Origin: Toxotes chatareus
Lineage: Eukaryota; Chordata; Actinopteri; Toxotidae
Direction: 5' to 3'
NCBI GenBank assembly: GCA_016801885.1
Contig: CM028883.1
Span: 26,516,643-26,580,642 of the forward strand
Length of the DNA: 64,000 nt
Shown: positions 43,061 through 54,330 of the stretch, piece by piece
Layout: each line of letters starts with the position of its first letter
How positions within the stretch are numbered: position 1 is the stretch's first letter
The notes under the pieces: model-generated
What the model was told of the DNA's origin: nothing
Databases searched by the model: none
What the model saw: the letters and a program-made list of their open reading frames with translations, nothing else
Position numbers and translations under genes: made by a program

Positions 43061-46000
43061 ATCTTAAAGCACTGCTGTGACTAAGCACTGAGCTGCTAGC
43101 GTGACTGTGAAAGTTTTAGTCTTGTTTGAACTCACCTGTCAACTTAAATCTTGGCAGTTAAATCTATATTATAATTTTAAGATAACAGGCTGCTGCAGTT
43201 TTATAATAGTTTTCTCCTTCGGTGTTTTCTCTCTGTACTTCTTATTGTAACCTTCTCATCATGTAGATGTGAGCCTTATAAAATACATTTCCATTGATTA
43301 GCCCACATTTCTGATGTTTTATGACAATGATTGAAATCGATACTAATTATTACTGTAAATGATAGTTTACATGTGATTAGTTCATTAAATACTGATATTA
43401 TGCAAGCTGTAAATAGCACAACCGTGTCAAATGGTCACCAAAGAGGGTGGTTGCTCTGGCTCTGTTGCCAATGCAAGATGTAAATCTACCTTTCTTCTTG
43501 TCCTTTCTTAGGAGATTGAGCAAACAGTATTCATGTGCAAGCAGATGATTATAAGAGTGTGTACAACCATCAAGGTGAATGTGGGAGTGGAGATGCACAG
43601 TGAAAGAGATTTATAAAACACAACCACACAAAAACAAGGATATGTCCCTGTTTGGGCCTACACATCTTTTGCATCTGGCCCTTGGTTTAAGAAGTAGGCT
43701 ATATTGCTCATCACAACAATGATCCTCATCCACAACAAATGCAATTAAATCAGTTAAATCTTGGAAACCTCTGTGACTTGTGTTGTGCCATCCAAGCTCC
43801 TATATCTTATTATTGTCCGAGTGTACAGCTGCACTTCATGCACAAGTGCAGATCCAATGAAACTAGTTGAAGTGCCAAAGAAAGTGTGGCCACTTTGCAA
43901 TCATGGTAATGTGGCTGTATGTCACTTATGACCCATTTGTACTATTTTATCTTAGAGGTAAGAAGGGGTCAGGTTGATTATTGCATGAAGGAGTGGACTA
44001 TCAATCATCTCTGTACAGCCTAATGGGAAATTACATCTGTCTCAAGCAAACTGCTGTAATTGCAGGCTGGTTTTGAGAGGCTAAAACAGAAGTGATGTCC
44101 CTCAAGCCCCTTTATGATCATACTGTAATCAGGCCCACCGTATTATAAAAAAACTGCATTTCCCATAACATCTGCACAAGTGCATTTGAGTGATTTTATT
44201 TCATATGCAGCACTACATATTGCTATGTTGAGAAAAAGCATCAGAACCAGTGTAATTATTAAATATCAGTTAAACCCTTTTCCCTCCCTGATGCTGCGTT
44301 GCATTAGCCTATTTGGATTTATTCATGTTAATGAGTTTAGCAGTATTGTATGCGTGTTCTGTAAACTGTCAACGTTTTTTTTTTTTTTTCACAACCCAAC
44401 AACCACTAAAAAATGACTTTAAAAAAAATTGGCAAATTACAGGCCCTGTCACCTGTTTCTAAAGCTACTGATGTAACAGCTTAAAAAACACTTTGCCTTT
44501 CACTCTACACTAACTGAAATAGACAAGACCTTGTTTATCTATTGTATTCCAGTTATAGTATATTCTGTGGTAACAATCAGTGTGTGGCCTCCTAATTCAC
44601 CCTAAGGACCTCTGAAGATGCTAACATTTTACAGATGTAAAATAGCTTAAATTGTTTTCCAGTCCAACAATGCAGCTAACTGTTTGCTAGCTAAAGAATA
44701 TAGCCTGGATACACTGGTTGACAAGCAAACAGGGTAGCTAACTGTTGTATTTGACTTAGCTCACAAACAGTTATATGCTAACACTACTTGATTATTATGA
44801 CTGTCCACTAATGTAAGGTTGTGTATCTACATTTATGGTAGAACTTAAAACCCCGATAGGTGTGTGTGCTCTATTAATAAACTGATAAACTCACCCATGC
44901 TAAAGGTCAAACTAAAACAGCCAACAAGTTAGTTGACCTACACTACAGTTCGTGACATTTTAATTGTTTTGGCTCTGTGGTCTAAGCTTATGTGATTTAA
45001 AATGAAACAGTGACTGAGATTAAAGCACTGACTAAGCTTTAAGCAGTTTGTGGTCATATCCTTAATGGTTGAACAGTGCAGCCTCCTTTTTTTTTTTTTT
45101 TACATATTCTGGTAATTTTAGGACAGTACAGGGAGATGACAGTCTTAAACATAGACCCAGTGGAGCCCAAGATTTTTTTTTTTTTTTAGTAGCCCAGCAA
45201 TGAGACGGTCTTGATTGGCAAAGTCACTCAGGTGAGTGACTTTGCTCAGTCCAGCTGAGCAGGTGTGTCACTCACTCAAAATCAGACCAAAGGCAAAAAG
45301 GCCAGTTTGCAGCTGAAGACTGGCAGAGCATCACCAGGGGAGATACCACAAATCTTGTGATGTCTATGGATCGTAGAGTTCAGAGAGTCAGTGAATGAAA
45401 AGATTTGACAAGGTGAAATAGTCTGCATCCGCTGTCATCCCCGGTCCCTCTGCTCCGGTTCTCTGTTGCAAAAGACATTTTTTAAGGGTGAAATTTCTCT
45501 TTCTTTAAATTAATTTATTTTAAGGTTGTGGTGGGTATCCTTACCTGGAGTAAAATTATTATTTCCTAATTTTCACTCAGACTGAACAGTTACAGCTCAA
45601 GCAGAAGCATCTTCACTCATGGCACCGAGTGAAGATCTGTTTGAGTCTTTCCACTGGCTTTGTATGTATTCATGCCATGTCTAAATCATTTTCAAGATTA
45701 CGACTAATAGTTCTATGTGCAGCCATGTTGATCCTAACATTAATAATATCAGTGTTCGGGAGGTCTCTCTACAGAAGTGTGTGATCTCAGAAGAGACAGA
45801 GCTGTCAGAAGACAGTGTAAGAAAGTATAATGAAAGTCTGTTAGATAAGTCAGCTGCAGGTGTCTGACTGTGTATCTCCTCAGAGAGTGCAGCAAAAAAA
45901 AAAAAAAAAAAAACATCTCCTCATGAATGCACACAGCAATCACTGTGATTTGGCTCTCAGGCAGCAGAACCGCTCATCTCAATACATTTCAATTTCATTT

Positions 46001-46480
46001 AAATATATTTAAATACCTCAATCCTAGCCCGGGGCTGCCTAGCATGACTGGGATGGAGGAGACATATCAACGACTAAAGGGGGAGGATGGGGACACCAGG
46101 TGACTGTGGTGTGAGCTTGACGGACAGCTTGGTGCTACGTTATAATGACATTTATTCAGGGAAATTAGAATAGATCTACATAAAGATTGATCCAGTCAGT
46201 AATTACTGCCCCAGGATGTAAGAAAAGTGCGGGAGTGCAAACTCCCGTTAACCATTAGCTAAGAAGCAACCTCGTATAACAGATTCCAGTTAGCTGATAT
46301 CACAGTGAACTGCTGAAGGGATTCACACCAGGAACAGGGAGGAGAATTCTCACAATACTTCTCCTGAGAAGCCTCTGAGCACTGAAATGCCACGGAATAA
46401 AACAATATTAAGAGGCACAGAGGTGGAATCATATACAGCTCTTATGAAAAGTCGGGATGTGTCAGTAACTCCGCATGTCA
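43061..46480. other. Non-coding DNA with homopolymers
   Basis: Poly(T) lies at about 44377-44390, 45087-45101 and 45173-45187, and poly(A) at 45894-45913. No exon is accepted; a donor-like site near 45546 has no open exon in front of it. Confidence 0.4.
45218..45245. repeat. 13-bp perfect palindromic hairpin
   Basis: GCAAAGTCACTCA is followed by GG and its exact reverse complement, TGAGTGACTTTGC. It lies about 30 bp after a poly(T) tract. Confidence 0.75.
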
Positions 46481-46522
46481 TTAATTAATTAATTAGATAG
46501 ATAGATAGATAGATAGATAGAT
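46481..46522. repeat. (TTAA)n joined to (TAGA)n
   Basis: Three TTAA units pass directly into seven TAGA units. Confidence 0.95.
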
Positions 46523-49500
46523 GCCATTCTTAATATAAGATTATTTCTTCCTTTCTTGCTTTTTTCTTTCTTTTTTTTTTTTTAATGCTGGAGGGGTTTT
46601 ACTGCTCTACCTTTCACTTTAAAATATTCCAAAGCAGTGGCGTGCAGTGACTTTTTACAGATAGGCAAGCACAGCCGAAGAACCAACTACACCCCCCACT
46701 GCCCCCGTCTCACAATCCACCACCTCCATGTGCGAGTCAGCTGTTTACTACACCAGCGAGAAAAACGTGCCAGACTCAAACATACCTTTCATGACAGTAG
46801 CAGCAAATCTCTGTTACATTCAGGACCCTGTCCCGTCTCATAATTTTCTCTCCTGTTCTGAAAGTCTCTCTCCTGCATCTTGCTGTACTAACAGTAAATA
46901 CAACCCATGTTCAGCATAGAGGAAAATATCTGAAAAAAATACTTCTGTTGTAAAAAATATCTGAAAACTGAAAATACTTCTGTTTTAATCTTCCCATAAA
47001 CAGATAAGGTTCTTCTGTAGACTGTTAAAACTGAAAATGACACACCCTACTGACATACAAAATTTCACAGTATCAAAAATAAACAAAATACTTAATCTGG
47101 TTACAATCCTCTACTTTAAAGTAAATCACAGTCTTCCTTACAAAAAAAAATAATTAAGTTCAACCAGTCTACTACTGTGTTAATGTGTGCTTATTCAGCA
47201 TTTAAGCTGAGCTGTATTTACATTTAGTACACCATACTGCACATTTAGTAAAAAACCTAAAAAAAAACTATCAATCATGACAACTGCATGTCAATTTAAA
47301 AAAGATGCATGAGCCGAAGACTTGCAAAGTAACCTTCCAAGGTGCTAAACAAAATCAGGAATACATCAGAACCACAACATGGTAACCGAAATAAACTATC
47401 ACCACTAAGATCTCACTTTTACCCGAAATGAAATGTGCTGGAGCCAAAATCAGGACCATATTTGCAATTTATGCTAATTTCAATGAAACGTTTATGGACA
47501 GCGCCATCTCAGGCTACACAAAAAAAAAAAAAAAAAAAAAAACTAAAGGGAAACAATATCCGTATTACAAAATCGCTTTCACATTCATTTTAGGTGTTTA
47601 ATAACACGTGTGTGTAGTTATGCAAGTTGAAGAAAACTTCACAAACCTGTAGAAAACAGGAGAAAAGGATGAGACAGGCGACACGTACTTCTTTTCAATG
47701 CATTCTGTCGAATGAGGAAGCGAGCGAGTCCGCCTGAAAAAGAGGGTCCTTTGGAGAAGCACAGCGCCACACTGCCTCCTACTGGCGATGCTGATACGCA
47801 ACCGTGTTGCAGAGAGGGCTTGCCGAGAAGCCAAAATTAACCTTTACAGCTCACATTCAGCTGTTTTCCTCACAGAAATAATACATAAGTAAAATCATGG
47901 ATAAAATATATATATATATATTTTGAATACACTATAAAAAAATATATATAAAACAAAATTACAGAAAATGTGACCATACATTTTGTGTGTGTCACACCTG
48001 GATGTTATATCTCTGCTGGTTTACTTGCTACTGCTGCCTCTTAACGCTTACGAAGAAAAGACTGTTGAAGAAATTTTCCACAATCATCTGTACATGTATA
48101 TGATAACGTGCGTGACAAGCACACTTCTCTGAAGCTAGCTATAGCTATTCACCCTCCAGAGATCCCAGGATTATCCACAATGCAAACGCAAATGTCCACA
48201 AAAAAAAGTCCTGTTGCTCCTCTGCTTTACAAGCTCCAACCTTTGTCAATGCCACGTCCACAAAAATGACACGATAGATGCAAAAGCAGAGACAACCTAC
48301 TGCAGCCACAAGAGGGCATTCAATTACAAGATGAATGCAAACAAGTAATATCAGATACTTTATGGGAAAGAACGCTGTTCTGAGATCAGATATAAGAAGT
48401 GTCACTGGTCTTCTTTTTCTTCTTTACAAACTCGTGTGATTTTGTCCGAGTGTTTCGGATCATTGCAGCGATATTCCTCTCATGTCCAGCTTCATGAGAC
48501 TGGGAGTCATCTTTTCATTCAGTATTTGGATGTACTTTCATTCATAGTGTCATCTATGAGTGGCACCACCATTTATAGATGGTGGCCTTTCTCTTTCTAA
48601 ATCACTAAACCTATAGTCAAGAATCAAGTATAAATTACTGTGCAATTGTTGTACATTTTATAGTAGGAATTAAAACCATTTCAGACAACTGTGATGGTGA
48701 AATCCTCAAACAATTTTCTACATTTTTACTGATACTGAGGGGGACATTGTCCATATTACTCAAACTGGGAGACACATACTGAAGGTTTGGTGTTTTTAAC
48801 AAACCTACAGGAGAAAAATTTGCTCCTCCTTTTTTTTCTTAACATATTATTAAAATGTTAATGTCTGAATAGATTGTGGCTTTAGGTGACCATACTTCAG
48901 TCAGATAGATAAAGACATGTAATTCTGCATGTTAGGGTAGGGAAATTAATAATGAGAGACACAGAGAGAGAGACAGAAAGAAAGAGAGAGACATACCCAG
49001 GAGTCTTACGCTGACCTCTGACTCTGGCTGCTCAGTGCAAATTTGCCTCTTCTGCCTCATTGTGTTTCGCATCAGCTCCTCTCTGCCTCTCCTGCTAATC
49101 AAAGTGACCCCAACGGCCCCAGCCCAGGAAGTCTTTGAATTGCACACATTTCTCTAAAGACATAAAAGGCCAAAATGCAAAGCTTGTGCAAATGATCTGC
49201 TCCCTATTGTTTTTGCAGCGGCCGTCATGATGTACTTTAGGCAGTGTGTAATGTGGGAGGACTAAAATAACTGAGGTGGTGGGATGAGAAAGAAGAAAAT
49301 AATCCTGCTGTCTTTGCTGTTCTCTGTCACTGATGGGTATAAATAGAAAAATCCACTGAACAGTGAATTCTGAGTTAACTACATGTGTACATAAAAAGAT
49401 GTGATTTCTGCAGATTGATTTCACATCAGTATTTTCTGAGGAACACAGTCATCAATCCGAAGGTTTCATTTCACTAGTTTGTAACTAATCAACACTCTTT

Positions 49501-49700
49501 AATTTCTTAATACGGTTTTAGTCAGTCAGTTTCTTTCATGTAGAGCTCAAGTAATATTTTCTCAACGCAGGCATGAGTACAATATAATGTATACAATAAT
49601 GTATTCTGAAAAGCAAAGCTGATGTGTGTGCTGTAGTAACAGAATGTATGTATTTTTCGGTGCCTTAATGTAGGGTGAGTTATTCGGACTGAACTCTCTC
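46523..49700. other. Non-coding DNA, possible decayed DNA transposon
   Basis: The sequence from about 46636 (CAGTGGCGTGCAGTGACTTT) resembles the start of a fish DNA transposon, but no matching opposite end was found. A 24-A run lies at 47520-47543, a (TA)n run at about 47906-47922 and a GA-rich run at about 48955-48991. No exon is accepted. Confidence 0.35.
47520..47543. repeat. Poly(A) tract, 24 nt
   Basis: Longest pure A run in the window. Confidence 0.95.
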
Positions 49701-51929
49701 ACAATAAACAAATGCTGAAAATTTCAAGCTCCCCCTCCTATGCGCACACACACTAACCTTTTTGTCGACTGTTGGTAGCACACTTGATGAGTCAGTTGAC
49801 AATCAGACTAATGAATGTTGACACCCATCGCTGGGTTGTCTACGTTGTAGTCAGATCTTTTTGCAGCCATCTGTGTGATGCTGCTGGGTTAATAAATAAA
49901 TGTGTTAGCGTGGTAGCTGGGAGAGATCATGCATAATGTGCAGGATGTCTGTGTGGTTGGGTGTGAGTAGGAATACGGACCACATGGGACTCCCAAAGAA
50001 CTGCGGCTCCACCGTACAGTGGCTATTATCCAGAGTCCCTGAGCACTTATTTTTCTTGAGCTCCCCATCTAAAACCATCAGCCCTCCCCTCCATCACAAT
50101 TAGCTCATCAGCTCGCCCCCACCATTCAGTCATTTACAATGCACCCGGCGCTTTCACACATCATTTATAAGAATAAAATGCACAGGCATTCTTGTTTGCT
50201 GTCACTCACTTTAATGTGTTTTGACACCAAAATCAAACATTGCTGCTCCGACTGGACCACATGCAGCAAATAGTGATTACTCGCAGCTCTGTTTTTATTT
50301 TGCACACACTGTGCACATGAAGACATAATGCGATGGTTGTCAAAAAACAGCTAGTGTTTCTATCTACTGTGCAGCGTTGCCTTAGTTTAACCTGGTTCAC
50401 GTGTACATCTGTTCAAACATCACGAGCCATCAGAACCTGCAGGAGCTATCTGGTTTTGGCACTTTGAGTTTGTTTCTCCTGACCGCCCTGACCTTTGTAG
50501 TACTGTTATTGAACCTTACAGCCTCAGCCTGATTCACCCAAGTTCAAACCTCCCTCATTCTGCCTCACCTATCTGAGGTCTGAGGTCACTGTCAGTCTGT
50601 GAGAAAGCACAGGAATTTAACAGATTTACATTCAGCAGAGCACCAGCAACCCTGTCTCCTAAAAAATTACTTTCCTGGACAACTTAACTGCAACAGCAAA
50701 TAGGTTTTCAACCAAACAGTATTACAATGTGTTTGTCAAGTTGCCAATGTGCTGATACTGAACATATCAGTAAAATGTTTGTTCTCTGCCAAAATATCCG
50801 AACAACTGCAGAACAATATCCACTTGTGCAAATACATATGACAGCTGTACAGATCTGTGCAGAATGTATTAAAACCATGAATAAAATATGAGTTAAAATG
50901 TCACAATTAGCCTCTTTAGCTATGTAGCCTCCTTCACTCCCAGTCAGTTTTCACTTCCTTCATAGAAAGTGCTGTTAATCACAGTGTTCTGGCTCAGGAC
51001 CTCAAGAGTTTCTAGTCTAGTGTCTGTAGCTATGTGATTCATTTTACATGGTGCTACATCATGCTTTAACTTTTCGTCAGAACAGAACAGAATATACTAC
51101 CATCGTCAAATTACCCTAAAACAACAAACAAGATGTTTTCTCATCATTATAGAATGTGTAAACAAATTATTGTTTATCTTTCTCAACCATATGCAGAGCC
51201 CCCCCCAAAAAAAAAAGACATACACATACTCATAAGAGACAGAGCCATGAATCATCAGTCATCTCGTTCTATTTGATCCCAGGCAATATATCATCTGAGA
51301 GAGAGAGGAATGAGTCTGGGGTATTCGCAGTGGCCCTTTCATCAGAGGGAATCGGACAGAATCAGCTGCTCCTCCCTTGTCTCAGACAAGCTCCCACTTT
51401 GATAGATCAAACATAAACAGGCTTGATCAACGGATAACTAATCATTAAAACCCCCACCGCTTCAGGACCGGCCCACTGCAACAGATGTTCCAAGTGCAAA
51501 ATGCTCATAATCACTGAAGCCCAGTGATTTAGTGAAGGTTGGAGCGACTGCTGTGAAATCAAACTCATCATCAGAGCAATAACATCAATCTCAGTGCGGC
51601 TGCACACTCATTCATGAGGGTTAATGAGAAAGAGACCGGTCATGATTTGGGCCTGCTCGGTCAGTATACAGTGAAAAATTGAAAACAGAGACAGTGTGTT
51701 AGGTAAATAAGACTCCTCTGGTTTGGAGGAACCAATTCTAATTCAAAGGTAAACTCAACTTGGTCTTTGGTTTTGAAGACGTCCAAAATGATCTAACAAA
51801 TCTCCTCAGCTCTACATTGGCTTGTGTTGACTCAGGCAGTATGAGGCTTCTCCACGAGTTGATCACTGTTTACATGGATTGAAATGACTGGGCTGTTGGC
51901 ATTGTTACACCCATAAACTCCATGTTTTA
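49701..51929. other. Non-coding DNA with conserved-looking blocks
   Basis: The parts 50020-50340 and 51240-51660 are non-repetitive, of moderate GC, and rich in ATTA, CATTTATAA, ATTAGCTCATC and TTTGATAGATCAAA-type motifs, which is the look of vertebrate conserved non-coding elements. No exon is seen. Confidence 0.35.
51398..51411. promoter_or_regulatory. Palindromic pair of TCF/LEF-type motifs
   Basis: TTTGAT and ATCAAA are separated by AG, forming a perfect inverted pair of the core recognised by TCF/LEF factors. Within the next 25 bp come TTGATCAA and TAATCATTAAAA. It is only a motif match. Confidence 0.3.
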
Positions 51930-52140
51930 GCATGGGTGGGGAGAGTGGATCTCTGAAAACAACAAAACAATGTATGCCTATCCATGCCTGTGGCAGTATG
52001 TTTATCTTATCTGTGACTGGAAGTCCCATTAAAATATTCCATCTCATCCAGGTTTTCAAGGATGCATGGAAATTGTTGCGCACATATGGCCGGGGTATGT
52101 TTAGATCATAATGGCCATCATTCAGGCCTAATTCACCCGT
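51930..52140 (-). pseudogene. Possible LINE (L1-type) reverse transcriptase tail
   Basis: A minus-strand frame of 105 codons contains NNFHASLKTWMRWNILMGLP followed by INILPQAW. L1-clade reverse transcriptase C-termini often have an '..N....LK.W' block followed by '.PL.P.WNNP'. The resemblance is loose, and no catalytic motif is nearby. Confidence 0.22.
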
Positions 52141-54190
52141 GAACAGCACAGCTCACGTTGATGAGATTCTAAGCATCAGTGTGACACAGAATACTCAGGA
52201 TACCTTGGTCAACACTTGGTACAATAATATATTTTTTTATGTCTTTATGCTGTGGTTATAAAAGCAGGCAGCAGATTGCAGATGGCTACATCAGATAGAT
52301 TTCAAATTCCCCTGCAGGAACTGTGAGCGTTATACTGTCAGGAGCTGCAGTATGTGGGGCTGGACAGGTAGACACATCTGTACAGATTTCTCTCATTCCT
52401 ATGTATAAACTAGTTAAAAGTGCAGGAACAGCAAAATGACTATACATGTTTTTACATTTCTCTATCTACACAATGCCCCCCCCACACTGATGACTGAGAC
52501 AAGCAACTGCAATAAGATCTACAAGACTCATGTTTTATTTGCCCCAGTCTATTTTGAGAGTGGAGCCAGAGAGAGGACTGTCATTCAGCAAGTCCTTGAT
52601 ATTAAGAAGAAAAAAAATGACAGCAAGGAGAGGATATTGAAGTGAGGGAAAAAAGAAAAACACCACAAGCACATTCAAAGTCATGCTGAAGCCCTAATTG
52701 AGTTATGCAGATAGTGTATGTTGATTGCGATAGCATTTTTGAGATGCTTTCCTGATGTCTCCTGGGGACTGGGACAGGGCGATATAAACAGCATTAATGG
52801 AGGGAGATGAAAAATGCTCACACTGCCTCAGCTCTCTGGCAGGCATTTGTTTACTCAATTTGAATAGAAAGAAATCTATCATAAAAGCCGGAGTTGTTAA
52901 CAGTCAGGATGCCTCGGTTTTGGATCCTTTGTAGTGCGCTTCCAAGATCTAAACATGCAGATTGAGTAGCTATAGCTGACTTAACCACGTGGCTAAAGGA
53001 CTGAACCTTTGCACCCCTGTGAGGTTTATGCGTCTCTTGACAACACAAATGTAGAACTGATTGTCTTGGGACATTAAATTAAAAGGGACAGTCCAACATT
53101 TTGTGAAATCCTTTTGTTTGTTATCATACAAAATGTAAGCACTGATAATTTAATCTCTGTGTGTCCAATCATTTTAGGTTAGAAATTCTTTCTTTCTTCA
53201 TATCATCACTTTCCCCCCAAAGCTGGACTGAATGAAATTATTCAAATCAGAAAACATTCATAGTTCCTGACTCTGTGTGGCTCAAGATAGACGTAAGCTT
53301 TTTCAGTAATTTAACCAGAACCACTATCTCCCCCTTTTCACGCCAGTGGTTTTTCATGTTTTAGGCCATTTACTGTATCATGCACACTGTATATCAGAGC
53401 TAACCAGTTTGCAAACTATGCTGCTGTGTATTAGACATCCGCTTGTACTCTTTCCACCGCTCCAAGCATCCAGCAATGTCCATTTATTTTCCACACACAA
53501 TGAAAATCAAGTAGAAAATGTAAAACATTTCAATAAATGTCAAGTCTGCAATGTTTTTTATCAACATTGTGGTAATGCAGTCCAAAGTTTTCAAATCAGT
53601 CATCATTACAAGCCAAGGATAATGTAGCACTGAAAAAAAAATGCATTTTAATATTCATTGTGATGGATTACACAGATCAAGCGAGTTTAATGGGTCTATT
53701 TATTGATTTCATACCATATGGGGATGAATGGAAGCTGAAGGCTGCCTGGAACAAGAGGAAAGATAATCAAAACATCAGAAAATCTAAAACTATGTAGTGC
53801 GAGACAGGATGTGGGGAATAAATAAATCATTCTCATGGGAGTACAAAGGCACACATTTGGCCAAGCCTCTAATTCACTTGTGGTGTTACACTGAACACAG
53901 AGATGGAAGTAGTGTAAGCTTGTGAGAAAAGTTCAGACCCTGCTTATTTTTCATACCTCTGCACACCTGATCACCAATGATACGGGACAAAACAAAATAT
54001 TAGCCACGAGCATATTTTGCAGAGAACAGGGCTGAATGTGTGGGTGATGCTGAGGAGAGATGACAGTATTTAGTCTAAGCATTTAGTGTTTAGGACATAA
54101 ACTACAGTAGATTCAAGAAATAATGCTTAACTGTAAAAATATATATCATAAAGTGCCACAAATGAGAAGACGCTAAAACCAGTCAAACCA
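52141..54190. other. Non-coding DNA
   Basis: No exon is accepted. A fragment of the repeat seen at 6151-6325 starts at 53083 (AAAGGGACAGTCCAACATTT). Confidence 0.4.
53083..53130. repeat. End fragment of the percomorph repeat seen at 6151-6325
   Basis: AAAAGGGACAGTCCAACATT followed by TTGTGAAAT matches the start of that repeat as I remember it ('AAAGGGATAGTTCGACATTTTGGGAAAT'). Confidence 0.5.
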
Positions 54191-54193
54191 ACC

Positions 54194-54217
54194 ATATATA
54201 TATGTGTGTGTGTGTGT
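54194..54217. repeat. (TA)n joined to (TG)n
   Basis: Short TA run continuing into about eight TG units. Confidence 0.9.
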
Positions 54218-54243
54218 ATTACATATATACCATTAAAACCTGT

Positions 54244-54275
54244 AACCTGTTTTAATGTTGTGGCTGATCGGTGTA
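54244..54275. mobile_element. Terminal fragment of a Tc1/mariner-like DNA transposon
   Basis: The sequence TTTTAATGTTGTGGCTGATC with GGTGTA, read in reverse, begins TACACCGATCAGCCACAACA. This is an end sequence I know from abundant fish transposons ('TACACTGATCAGCCACAACATTAAAACC'). Only one end is present, so the copy is a stub. The superfamily assignment is from memory. Confidence 0.5.
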
Positions 54276-54300
54276 AGTGAAACACCCTGATGTGCCCCTC

Positions 54301-54330
54301 ACACAAACACACACACACACACACACACAC
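54301..54330. repeat. (AC)n microsatellite
   Basis: About 15 AC units with one early interruption. Confidence 0.95.

Noticed and set aside
45487..45600. Minus-strand donor CTCCAG|GTAAGG at about 45546
   Set aside because: All three frames in front of it hit stops before a plausible acceptor.
46637..47850. CAGTGGCGTGCAGTGACTTT as the start of a hAT-like transposon; donor-like CATGAAAGGTATGT on the minus strand near 46780
   Set aside because: No complementary end or target duplication is visible, and the donor has no convincing exon, so I did not call either.
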